NCBI GenBank assembly: GCA_050303415.1
Contig: JBNLBS010000025.1
Location: 1 to 31,093 of the forward strand
DNA from: JBNLBS01 sp050303415
GTDB taxonomy: Bacteria > Pseudomonadota > Gammaproteobacteria > Methylococcales > Methylomonadaceae
Length of the DNA stretch: 31,093 nucleotides
Direction of reading: 5' to 3'
In this document: one piece after another, positions 8,924-15,852 of the stretch
Layout of the letters: each line of letters opens with the position of its first letter
Position numbering within the stretch: the stretch's first letter is position 1
Translations under genes and position numbers: made by a program
Notes under the pieces: model-generated
Databases searched by the model: none
The model's input: the letters and a program-made list of their open reading frames with translations, nothing else
Told to the model about the DNA's origin: nothing

Positions 8924-10024
8924 TTATGATTCAGAGTTAACTGTTGAATTTGTCGAAGAGTACTGCCAGCCGTCCGCTTTTAAATTACGACTGCTTATGT
9001 TAAATAGCAATGACAGCAGCATATTGCTGCGTCCGGTTAAGCGTGTCGCCAAAATTGTTGCTTTAACACTCTTGCGTGTAATTTTTACCTGGCTGGAATC
9101 ATTAAAATTCAGATTTCCTTTGATTTTGTTCAGAGTCAAAACCGCCATGCCTAAAGCCCAGAGGCAGAAATTACGCATACCGGTTTCGCTGCTGGGCAGT
9201 AATTGAGTGTATTTCAATGCATTTTGCAGGTGTTGATGAGCAATGCTGATTAAATGTTCCAGCCCCTCTCGGAATCGTTCATCATCCGTTTCGGGAGTTA
9301 AGGTCGCCAGATCGAAACCGGTTTCATTAAAAATATCCTGCGGTAACCAGCACACGCCGCGCTTGGCATCGTCCCATATGTCCTTAAGGATATTGGTCAT
9401 TTGCAGGCCCTGACCAAAAGAAACAGATAATTCCAGTAATTCATCTCTGTGCTTAGCTATTTCAGGTGAGTAATGACAAAATAATTTTGCCAGCATTTCG
9501 CCGACACAACCGGCTACGTAATAGCAGTATTTGTCCATATCAGCCATTGTTTTAACACCGGCATGAAGGTCAAGAGCCTGGAAAATAGGCATGCCTTCAG
9601 CCATGGTTTCCACGCAGGTAGCCAGGGCATCGATTTGTTCAGGGTCGAAAGTATGGGTTATTTCTATCACTCGCGGAGTGACATGAATCAGAGTATGTTC
9701 GGCAGGGATGGTCTGCTCTGAAAGCAGGGGGGCCAGATCCAGGGCAAATGTTTCAGAGTGATCACCGGTTTTAACAACATTAATAAATTCGGAACAAAAA
9801 TGTTTTTTTTGTTCAACCGTTAGTGAAATTTCATCTTCAATGGTGTCGACAATACGGCACAGTAAGTATGCATTGGCAACTACGGCATACAGTTCATTAG
9901 GTAATTGAGGAATGGTTAAGGCAAAGGTCCTTGAAACACCTTCCAGCAATTCCGCTTGAAACTGTTCGTCTGTCAATTGGTTTAGAGACTTAGGGTCGTT
10001 CAAAGAAATTTGAGATCCGCTCAT
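8924..10024 (-). CDS. sqs: Squalene synthase (farnesyl-diphosphate farnesyltransferase type)
   Basis: A 366-residue trans-prenyl synthase of the squalene/phytoene family. It has SRTFALTIP (31-39), the first aspartate-rich motif DTIED (60-64) and the second in NILKDIWDD (211-219). Features such as YCYYVAGCVG (167-176), WLPQDIF (226-232) and the late FC...AxxTLxK...KITRK region (286-318) look more like true squalene synthases, which join two farnesyl diphosphates and reduce the product with NADPH, than like HpnC or HpnD. No hpnC, hpnD or hpnE is nearby, consistent with a one-enzyme route such as that reported for Methylococcus. There is no obvious C-terminal membrane anchor. First gene of the minus arm, with its own promoter. 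HpnD is the alternative name if the phylogeny disagrees. Confidence 0.8.
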   Translation of the reverse strand: MSGSQISLNDPKSLNQLTDEQFQAELLEGVSRTFALTIPQLPNELYAVVANAYLLCRIVDTIEDEISLTVEQKKHFCSEFINVVKTGDHSETFALDLAPLLSEQTIPAEHTLIHVTPRVIEITHTFDPEQIDALATCVETMAEGMPIFQALDLHAGVKTMADMDKYCYYVAGCVGEMLAKLFCHYSPEIAKHRDELLELSVSFGQGLQMTNILKDIWDDAKRGVCWLPQDIFNETGFDLATLTPETDDERFREGLEHLISIAHQHLQNALKYTQLLPSSETGMRNFCLWALGMAVLTLNKIKGNLNFNDSSQVKITRKSVKATILATRLTGRSNMLLSLLFNISSRNLKADGWQYSSTNSTVNSES

Positions 10025-10069
10025 GGTTTATCAAAGTATCCTGCTGGTTATAGTTGCTTTTATGTTGCA

Positions 10070-10098
10070 ATAATAGACTGTTTGTTGGTAATTTGCAA
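10070..10098 (-). promoter_or_regulatory. Sigma70-type promoter for the sqs-shc-hpnGNO-copCD-dxs arm
   Basis: On the minus strand, TTGCAA (10098-10093) and TATTAT (10075-10070) are separated by exactly 17 bases. This places transcription start near 10063, about 38 nt before the sqs ATG. Hexamer match and position are good; usage is not proven. Confidence 0.6.
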
Positions 10099-10194
10099 AG
10101 CAATGTTGTTTTGTTGGTAAAGTTAAAGAATAGCAAGTGATTTAACTGCTATATAGAAAGAAAAAACAGTGTGTTAAAGCTTTGTTGTTGTATT

Positions 10195-10224
10195 TTGACA
10201 AATGCTTTTTTAAAAAACTATAAA
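10195..10224 (+). promoter_or_regulatory. Sigma70-type promoter pointing to hpnH
   Basis: A consensus TTGACA (10195-10200) is followed 18 bases later by TATAAA (10219-10224). Start would be near 10231, leaving a roughly 270-nt untranslated leader before hpnH that includes the direct repeat and the palindrome. Confidence 0.55.
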
Positions 10225-10277
10225 AGAACTTAAGTAAGAATATTTTTGTAAAAACTGGAGTCGTTCACAAAAAGATA

Positions 10278-10320
10278 GTATTCTAGTGCGAAATATATAA
10301 ATGCTTGTATTCTATAGTGC
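10278..10320 (+). repeat. Direct repeat GTATTCTA(TA)GTGC upstream of hpnH
   Basis: GTATTCTAGTGC (10278-10289) recurs as GTATTCTATAGTGC (10307-10320), identical apart from a 2-base insertion, with starts 29 bp apart. Spaced direct repeats in a control region are a common form of activator or repressor site. No regulator is identified. Confidence 0.4.
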
Positions 10321-10332
10321 CTTTGTGAATGT

Positions 10333-10356
10333 TTTGTAGTCTTATAAGCCTACAAA
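10333..10356. promoter_or_regulatory. Near-perfect 24-bp palindrome, candidate operator or RNA hairpin
   Basis: The arms TTTGTAG (10333-10339) and CTACAAA (10350-10356) flank a central palindrome CTTATAAG (10341-10348). The only mismatched pair in the 24-bp dyad is T10340/C10349. The size and symmetry fit a dimeric transcription-factor site. If transcription starts near 10231 it would also fold as a hairpin in the hpnH leader. Confidence 0.5.
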
Positions 10357-10501
10357 CAGAAAGGTTGTATTATTGTTGAATTTTGTTTTAATGTTGTTTT
10401 TATGCAACTATAAGCATTGTAGACGCATTCGTTAATATTCTTTAGATGACTATTTTGCAAGTGGTTGTCAGTTTTTTTAAATCAGTTTGGAGGGTTTGCT
10501 A

Positions 10502-11611
10502 GTGGGTGTTCCTTTTCGTCAACAGTTGGCTGTAGGTAGTTATCTAGCTAAACAAAAGTTAAAAGGGGTTAAGCGTTATCCTTTGGTTTTAATGCTGGAA
10601 CCTTTGTTTCGTTGTAATTTAGCATGCGCCGGATGCGGTAAAATTGATTATCCAAATGAAATTCTTAATAAACGGCTTTCAGTTGATGAGTGTCTGCAAG
10701 CTGTTGATGAGTGTGGCGCGCCAATGGTTTCGATACCGGGCGGTGAACCTCTAATTCACAAAGATATGCCGCAAATCGTTGAGGGTATTATTGCTCGTAA
10801 GAAATTTGTTTATCTTTGTACAAATGCATTGTTATTAAAAAAGAAGATTGATGATTATAAACCATCGCCTTATCTGACTTTTTCCATTCATTTGGATGGT
10901 AATCGTGAAAGACATGATGCGTCTGTTTGTCAGGAGGGTGTTTTTGATCAGGCGGTAGAAGCAATTAAATTAGCCCTTGGTAAAGGCTTTAGGGTCACAA
11001 TCAACTGTACCTTGTTTCAAGGTGAGACTGCGCCGGAAGTTGCTGAATTTCTGGATTATGCTACTGAGTTAGGTGTAGAAGGTATTACCATTGCGCCGGG
11101 TTTTAGTTATGAAAAAGCACCGAGTCAGGATGTATTCATTAAGGGTAAGGATATTAAAGATTTGTTTCGTGGCATCTTTAAGATCGGTAAAAACCGTGAC
11201 TGGCGCTTGAATCATTCATCACTATATCTTGATTTTTTGGCAGGCAACCAAAATTATGATTGTACGCCCTGGGGTAATCCGACACGTAATGTATTTGGTT
11301 GGCAAAAACCTTGTTATCTGTTGGATGATGAAGGCAGTGCTGAAACTTTCCAAGAGCTGTTGGATACCACCCCTTGGGAAAAATACGGCAATGTCAACAA
11401 TCCTAAATGTGCTAGCTGTATGGCGCACTGTGGCTATGAAGCGACGGCCGTTGAAGATATGTTGAAGAATCCTATTAAAGCCTTGCTGACTTCTATAAAA
11501 GGACCTAAGACGGATGGTGATATGGTTGAAGAGCCGACACCAAAGTATGCGACAAATATATCGTCTGCAAGATTGGCTGAAATTCCAGTAAAGGTTGAAG
11601 TTACGGAATAA
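10502..11611 (+). CDS. hpnH: Radical SAM adenosylhopane synthase HpnH
   Basis: A 369-residue radical SAM enzyme. The [4Fe-4S]/SAM motif CNLACAGC (C38, C42, C45) sits in EPLFRCNLACAGCGKIDYP, typical of HpnH. A C-terminal cysteine cluster (CASCMAHCGYEA) is also seen. HpnH couples a 5'-deoxyadenosyl radical to diploptene to form adenosylhopane, the first step of side-chain building and the substrate of HpnG on the opposite arm. The frame is open from a TTG at 10487, but that codon overlaps GGAGGG (10489-10494). GTG 10502 lies 7 bases after this ribosome-binding site and gives the family N-terminus MGVPFRQQLAVGSY. It is the first gene of the plus arm, and hpnB follows after 6 bp. Confidence 0.93.
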   Translation: MGVPFRQQLAVGSYLAKQKLKGVKRYPLVLMLEPLFRCNLACAGCGKIDYPNEILNKRLSVDECLQAVDECGAPMVSIPGGEPLIHKDMPQIVEGIIARKKFVYLCTNALLLKKKIDDYKPSPYLTFSIHLDGNRERHDASVCQEGVFDQAVEAIKLALGKGFRVTINCTLFQGETAPEVAEFLDYATELGVEGITIAPGFSYEKAPSQDVFIKGKDIKDLFRGIFKIGKNRDWRLNHSSLYLDFLAGNQNYDCTPWGNPTRNVFGWQKPCYLLDDEGSAETFQELLDTTPWEKYGNVNNPKCASCMAHCGYEATAVEDMLKNPIKALLTSIKGPKTDGDMVEEPTPKYATNISSARLAEIPVKVEVTE

Positions 11612-11617
11612 ATTGTT

Positions 11618-12745
11618 ATGGCTGATCTGGCTATTTTTTTTTCTGAAGTTTCTTTGGTTCTTTGGCTGGTAACCTTGTTATTGCCTTGGAAGCCCTGGCG
11701 GGTTAATGAGGTTTTGGAGGCGGATTTATCGGATGATGGGCGGACAGATTTAAGCCATGTGACCGTGGTTATTCCTGCGAGAAATGAAGCGAAAGTTATT
11801 GCTGTTACGTTGGCGGCTTTGGAACAGCAAGGACGTAATTTGCATGTTATTTTAGTGGATGATGAATCTTCCGATGGTACAGCGGAGATTGCCGCCCAGT
11901 CAAAACTGAAGCATCTCCAAATTATTCGTTCCAAACCTTTACCCGATGACTGGACAGGGAAATTATGGGCTCAGGACCAAGGCGTTAAGCGAGTTGATAC
12001 GGATAAAATTCTTTTATTGGATGCCGATATTGAGCTAAAGCCGGGAATGATTAAAGCCTTATTGGATAAACAAAAGAATGACCGGGTTCAGTTTGTATCA
12101 TTAATGGCGGTTTTGCGATTTGGTTCATTTTGGGAAAAGCTGTTAATGCCGGCATTTATTCATTTTTTTAAAATGATTTATCCATTTGCCCTGTCAAATA
12201 ATCCTGATAGTAAAATTGCGGCGGCTGCCGGGGGTTGTATTTTGCTGGATAGTCATATTCTGCATAAGATTGGTGGCATGGAGTCTATTAAGGATGCGGT
12301 TATTGATGATTGTACGCTGGCTAAAAAGGTCAAGTCATCAGGTTATAACATCTGGACCGGGTTAACGCATGGTGTCGTCAGTCTGCGTCCCTATGTCAGT
12401 TTGCCAGAGATTTGGGAAATGGTTGCCAGAACCGCCTATACTCAACTTTATTATTCGGTAATTCTTTTACTGGCCTGTACCAGTATTATGTTGGTGATGT
12501 ATTGGGTGCCAATATTGGGTCTGCTCGACTTTAACAGCGGGTCATTTGTATTAAGTCTATTTTCCATGTTGATTATGGCGTTTATTTATAGTCCAATACT
12601 CAGGTTTTATTCCTTTCATTTGGTTTGGGCCGGAGCGCTTCCCATAATTGCCGGTCTGTATTTATTGATGACATGGACCTCTGCGCTACGCTATTGGGGT
12701 GGTGTGCGATCGAAATGGAAAGGACGGGTTTATCAAAAAATATAG
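11618..12745 (+). CDS. hpnB: Hopene-associated family-2 glycosyltransferase HpnB
   Basis: A 375-residue GT-A glycosyltransferase. One hydrophobic N-terminal segment (about 5-25) is followed by the catalytic domain: VVIPARNEAKVI (about 49-60), ILVDDESSDGTAEIA (about 77-91) and LLLDADIEL with the DxD-like DAD (about 132-140). Three or four membrane helices lie at the C-terminus (about 280-360). This layout and the position between hpnH and hpnM match HpnB, a protein found with hopanoid genes whose exact acceptor is not established. It might glycosylate a bacteriohopanepolyol or another membrane lipid. Its start is 6 bp after hpnH, so it is surely in the same operon. Confidence 0.82.
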   Translation: MADLAIFFSEVSLVLWLVTLLLPWKPWRVNEVLEADLSDDGRTDLSHVTVVIPARNEAKVIAVTLAALEQQGRNLHVILVDDESSDGTAEIAAQSKLKHLQIIRSKPLPDDWTGKLWAQDQGVKRVDTDKILLLDADIELKPGMIKALLDKQKNDRVQFVSLMAVLRFGSFWEKLLMPAFIHFFKMIYPFALSNNPDSKIAAAAGGCILLDSHILHKIGGMESIKDAVIDDCTLAKKVKSSGYNIWTGLTHGVVSLRPYVSLPEIWEMVARTAYTQLYYSVILLLACTSIMLVMYWVPILGLLDFNSGSFVLSLFSMLIMAFIYSPILRFYSFHLVWAGALPIIAGLYLLMTWTSALRYWGGVRSKWKGRVYQKI

Positions 12746-12774
12746 TTGAACCTTAATTTTTTTGGAGTTGTTAG

Positions 12775-13395
12775 ATGTTTCATTTTTTAAAGAGTTATGC
12801 ATCAATTAGTGTATTGGCTGTAATGACTTTGTTTGCTGCTCAGGTATCAGCTCAACCGGAAGAACAGAGTGCCAGGCAAGTGGTTGAGTCATTTCAAGCC
12901 AATTTATTGGCAGTGATGAAACAGGGAAAGGAGTTGGGTTATCAAGGTCGTTATGAAAAACTGTATAATCCAATCGTTGACAGCCATGACTTGACTAAAA
13001 TAACCCGAATTGTTGTTGGTAGAGAGTGGCAAAAATTAAATAATGAACAACGGTTAAAATTGGTTGATGTGTTTAGCCGGTTCAGCGTTGCATCCTATGC
13101 ATATAATTTTAAGGATTTTTCTGGTGAATCATTTCGTTATGATTCTGAAGAAACAACAAAAAGAGGCGGTATAGTTGTGCATACATTCTTGGTTATTCCT
13201 GATGACAAAGATGTTAAATTTGACTATATGCTGAAAAAATCAGGTGACAAGTGGCGTATTATCAATGTAATCGCTAAAGGTGTAAGCGATTTGGCATTAA
13301 GGCGTTCTGAATATACCAGTATTCTAAAACGTGATGGATTTGACGCATTGATTGTTAAAATTAGTGAGAAAATTGAGAACTACTCAAAATCCTAA
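12775..13395 (+). CDS. hpnM: Periplasmic MlaC/Ttg2D-type lipid-binding protein HpnM
   Basis: A 206-residue exported protein. The signal peptide ends at VSA (about residue 26). The remainder is the MlaC/Ttg2 fold, recognisable from ARQVVESFQANLLAVMKQGKELGYQGRYEKL, the GREWQKLNNEQRLKLVDVFSRF block, and the late FDYMLKKSGDKWRIINVIAKGVSDLALRR block (described here by their conserved hydrophobic spacing). MlaC-type proteins carry phospholipid across the periplasm. HpnM is the paralogue found in hopanoid clusters and may carry hopanoid or phospholipid. A GGAG site precedes the ATG. mlaA follows 10 bp later, making a carrier plus outer-membrane pair without the MlaBDEF inner-membrane ABC parts. Confidence 0.85.
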   Translation: MFHFLKSYASISVLAVMTLFAAQVSAQPEEQSARQVVESFQANLLAVMKQGKELGYQGRYEKLYNPIVDSHDLTKITRIVVGREWQKLNNEQRLKLVDVFSRFSVASYAYNFKDFSGESFRYDSEETTKRGGIVVHTFLVIPDDKDVKFDYMLKKSGDKWRIINVIAKGVSDLALRRSEYTSILKRDGFDALIVKISEKIENYSKS

Positions 13396-13405
13396 GGTCG
13401 TATAA

Positions 13406-14587
13406 ATGAGTGTTTTTTTAACAACTAAGCCACAGAGCAGATTTAATCTCTTAATTAATGTATTGCTGTGCTTAATGCTTTTGCAACTAATTGGTTGCTC
13501 AACTGCTCCGGTTTCAGAACAGCCTGTTGAAGTTAGTGAGGTTGATCCTTATGAAAACATCAACAGAAAAGTCTTTGTTTTTAATAATACCGTCGATGAA
13601 TATGTTGCTGCGCCTATTGCTAAAGCATATAAATGGGTGACGCCAAAATTCGTACAAACAGGTGTTTTTAATTTTTTTAACAACCTGAAGGATATTAATG
13701 TCGTTTTAAATGATGTTATGCAGGCCAAATTCAAACAGAGTGCTCAGGATACCGGGCGTTTTGCCATTAACTCAACAGTAGGTTTGCTGGGGTTGATTGA
13801 TGTTGCAAAAGAAGTCGGGCTGGAAAAGCATGAAGAAGACTTTGGTCAAACACTTGCTGTTTGGGGAGTTCCTCAGGGGCCTTATCTGGTTTTGCCGTTG
13901 ATCGGGCCGGTGACGGCCAGAGGTGTGCCTGGCGGTGTATTTGATGCTGCTGCAAACCCGGCAACTTATGCCGGTATGCCTATTCAGTTGGTATCCATGC
14001 TAAATACCCGGGCCAATGCGGAAGGTGCGCTTAAATTTATTGATGAAGCTGCGCTGGACCCCTATGTTTTTACCCGTGAAGCTTTTTTGCAATGGCGAAA
14101 CAATTTGGCTAAGGATGGCAATGTTGAGCTCGATGAAAGTATGCTGGATCTGGATGATGAATTCTATGAGGATGAGACCGAACAAGTTTCGGTAGATATA
14201 GAAGACACTAATAAAGATGTGGTTGTTGACAATCAGGAAATCTCAAGCGACGTGGTTAGCCAAGAGCCCGAAGAAAATGTTGAAGGTTTTAAAGTAAAGC
14301 TATCTGCGGAAGAAAATCTTCCCGATCAGACAGTTGAGGAAAATATTAAGGCACTGGAGGCAGAAAACTCAGATGGTACAAATATAGCGGTTGCGTCTGA
14401 GGTTATAGATTCGGTAGTGATACCTGAAAATGATACGAGTTCAATCGAAGTGGAGCAAACAGTTGTGGAACAAGCGACTGAGCCGGTTGTAAAAGCTGAA
14501 TCTGAATCTAAAATATCCAAAGCAAAAAAACCTCGCCGCATTCCGTTATCTGTAGAGGAAGCATTGGCAGCAGAATCTGCGGAATAA
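13406..14587 (+). CDS. mlaA: MlaA/VacJ-family outer-membrane lipoprotein with long acidic C-terminal tail
   Basis: A 393-residue lipoprotein. The signal peptide ends in a lipobox LIGC with Cys31 as the lipidated residue. The MlaA domain covers about 47-235: DPYENINRKVFVFN, the FNFFNNLKDINVVLNDVMQ stretch, FAINSTVGLLGLIDVA, EDFGQTLAVWGVPQGPYLVLP and the GP-rich segment. MlaA forms a ring in the outer membrane that removes phospholipid from the outer leaflet and passes it to an MlaC. Here the partner is likely HpnM, encoded just upstream. MlaA proteins are usually near 250 residues. This one has an extra tail of about 155 residues, very rich in Glu, Asp and Val, ending in a basic patch (KKPRRIP) and EEALAAESAE. 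The tail appears disordered, and its role is unknown. Confidence 0.88.
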   Translation: MSVFLTTKPQSRFNLLINVLLCLMLLQLIGCSTAPVSEQPVEVSEVDPYENINRKVFVFNNTVDEYVAAPIAKAYKWVTPKFVQTGVFNFFNNLKDINVVLNDVMQAKFKQSAQDTGRFAINSTVGLLGLIDVAKEVGLEKHEEDFGQTLAVWGVPQGPYLVLPLIGPVTARGVPGGVFDAAANPATYAGMPIQLVSMLNTRANAEGALKFIDEAALDPYVFTREAFLQWRNNLAKDGNVELDESMLDLDDEFYEDETEQVSVDIEDTNKDVVVDNQEISSDVVSQEPEENVEGFKVKLSAEENLPDQTVEENIKALEAENSDGTNIAVASEVIDSVVIPENDTSSIEVEQTVVEQATEPVVKAESESKISKAKKPRRIPLSVEEALAAESAE

Positions 14588-14604
14588 TACTTTTTCTGTC
14601 AAAC

Positions 14605-14636
14605 AGAAGGCTAAAAAGCTAATATTTTAGCCTTCT
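14605..14636. terminator. Hairpin between converging mlaA and apt
   Basis: A perfect 12-bp stem: AGAAGGCTAAAA (14605-14616) pairs with TTTTAGCCTTCT (14625-14636) around an 8-base loop. It lies 18 bp after mlaA and 66 bp after apt on the other strand. The A and T runs are inside the stem rather than after it, so it probably acts as a two-way terminator or RNA-end stabiliser. Confidence 0.65.
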
Positions 14637-14701
14637 TGATTTGTCTTGTCGGGCTGTTTAACGGGTCTGTTTTAACTGTTTGCTAAGAGTTTGTTAATTT
14701 A

Positions 14702-15217
14702 TCAATAATGGATTAATGAATGTACCTCATAGCCTTGCAGTTGTTCTCTACCTTGTAGAAAATCCAATTCGACAACGAAGGCGCATGCCTCTACTGTTGC
14801 CCCCAGCTTTTCCACCAACTCGCAGCTGGCTTTTGCAGTACCGCCGGTGGCTAGCAGATCATCTATCAATAATACATTGTCTCCCGGGCTGAATGAGTCT
14901 ATATGAGCTTCCAATGTCGCTGAACCATATTCCAGATCATAAGAAACACTTTGCACATCGTAAGGAAGTTTGCCTGGTTTTCTTAATGGAATAAAGCTAA
15001 CGCCCAGTTCCCATGCAATCAGGGAGCCGAAAATGAAACCGCGTGCTTCCATTCCGGCTACAGCAGTGATGTTTCTGCCTAAAAAGGGGTGGAGAAGCTG
15101 ATGGGTTGCCAGTCTTAATGCTGCCGGGTCTTTTACTAGTGGTGTAATGTCTTTAAAGATTATTCCGGGTTTTGGAAAGTCAGGAATATCGCGAATTTTG
15201 CTTTTTAGTCTGTCCAT
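14702..15217 (-). CDS. apt: Adenine phosphoribosyltransferase
   Basis: A 171-residue type-I phosphoribosyltransferase that salvages adenine with PRPP to AMP. The PRPP-binding motif VLLIDDLLATGGT (115-127) and the N-terminal IRDIPDFPKPGIIFKDITP pattern with GMEARGFIFG (55-64) are diagnostic of Apt. Length is normal. It is a single gene, convergent with mlaA and divergent from the PilZ gene. It may be relevant to the neighbourhood: hopanoid side-chain synthesis releases adenine at the HpnG step, which Apt could recycle (inference; Apt is also a general housekeeping enzyme). Confidence 0.95.
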   Translation of the reverse strand: MDRLKSKIRDIPDFPKPGIIFKDITPLVKDPAALRLATHQLLHPFLGRNITAVAGMEARGFIFGSLIAWELGVSFIPLRKPGKLPYDVQSVSYDLEYGSATLEAHIDSFSPGDNVLLIDDLLATGGTAKASCELVEKLGATVEACAFVVELDFLQGREQLQGYEVHSLIHY

Positions 15218-15254
15218 GTGTCTGTTGTTGTTTGTCAGGTTTATTGTTTGCTAT

Positions 15255-15296
15255 AGAGTCTAATGAGTTGGGCTATAGTCTGCAATAACAGACTCT
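15255..15296. promoter_or_regulatory. Nested inverted repeats in the apt/PilZ divergent gap
   Basis: Within the 229-bp gap, AGTCTG (15277-15282) pairs with CAGACT (15289-15294) around CAATAA. A farther AGAGTCT (15255-15261) can pair instead with AGACTCT (15290-15296). The two pairings share bases and so exclude each other. A T-run follows on the plus strand (15299-15305). It could be an attenuator-like fold, an operator near the apt promoter, or chance; no firm promoter was assigned in this gap. Confidence 0.35.
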
Positions 15297-15446
15297 CTGT
15301 TTTTTGAAAAAAAATAAGATGGATTCAGCGGATAACGGTTTAATTTCTTAATGTTGTATATGAATTAATTTTATTAACTTATTATTTAAACTGGAATTAT
15401 TTTAAAATTCAACTAAAGTTTTATTTTATTTGTCGTTAAATAAGCT

Positions 15447-15851
15447 ATGAATAATTTAAAACATAAGGAAAAAAGGGTTTACCCAAGAGTGTCGACCCAT
15501 TTGCCGGCTGTGATTACTAACCAGGATGGGCAGAGTCTCAGAGTGGTTGCCAGTGAGGCGTCGGTTGATGGATTTTGTATTCAATGTACAATGACGGAGC
15601 GCAATTTAATTACGCCGGGTGGTAGTTTTATTCGAGACGGTCGACCGGTTGAGCTGGATGCCTGGCTGGATTTGCCGTCAGCCGGAAAAGGTAAAGCGGC
15701 GATGGTTAAGGCGCGTTGTCATGTGTCTTTTTCCCGGCGACTTGCCCGCGATAGTTGTTTTATTGGGGTGCGTTATTTGGATACAGACGAAGAAATGCGT
15801 CAAAAAATAGTTCAATTTATTGAGCACTCTTTGTCTGTTAATGTGGGTTAA
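15447..15851 (+). CDS. PilZ-domain protein, probable cyclic-di-GMP receptor
   Basis: A 134-residue single-domain protein. It carries the two c-di-GMP-binding signatures of PilZ: an RxxxR pair (R10-VYP-R14) and a D/NxSxxG-like box read here as EASVDG (about 38-43), with Glu in the first position rather than Asp or Asn. The C-terminal CFIGVRYLDTDEEMRQKIVQFI is also typical of stand-alone PilZ proteins. There is no signal peptide or membrane segment, so it is cytoplasmic. It is monocistronic, divergent from apt, and its stop lies 1 bp from the glnD stop. Output partner and process are unknown. Confidence 0.8.
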   Translation: MNNLKHKEKRVYPRVSTHLPAVITNQDGQSLRVVASEASVDGFCIQCTMTERNLITPGGSFIRDGRPVELDAWLDLPSAGKGKAAMVKARCHVSFSRRLARDSCFIGVRYLDTDEEMRQKIVQFIEHSLSVNVG

Positions 15852-15852
15852 G

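Larger units (their letters stand above)
10025..10501. other. Divergent, AT-rich control region between the two hopanoid arms
   Basis: Nearly 480 bases without a credible gene. The region is strongly AT-rich and holds the starts of both hopanoid transcripts. Identifiable pieces are a minus-strand promoter (10070-10098), a plus-strand promoter (10195-10224), a direct repeat (10278-10320) and a near-perfect 24-bp palindrome (10333-10356), each listed separately. If the plus promoter is the one used, hpnH has a leader of about 270 nt, long enough for RNA-level control. No known riboswitch class was recognised. Confidence 0.75.

Noticed and set aside
10487..10501. TTG at 10487 as the hpnH start
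   Set aside because: It overlaps the GGAGGG ribosome-binding site. GTG 10502 is correctly spaced and gives the conserved MGVP N-terminus.
11434..11934. 166-codon open frame opposite the hpnH-hpnB junction
   Set aside because: Spans two real genes in antisense and shows no domain pattern.
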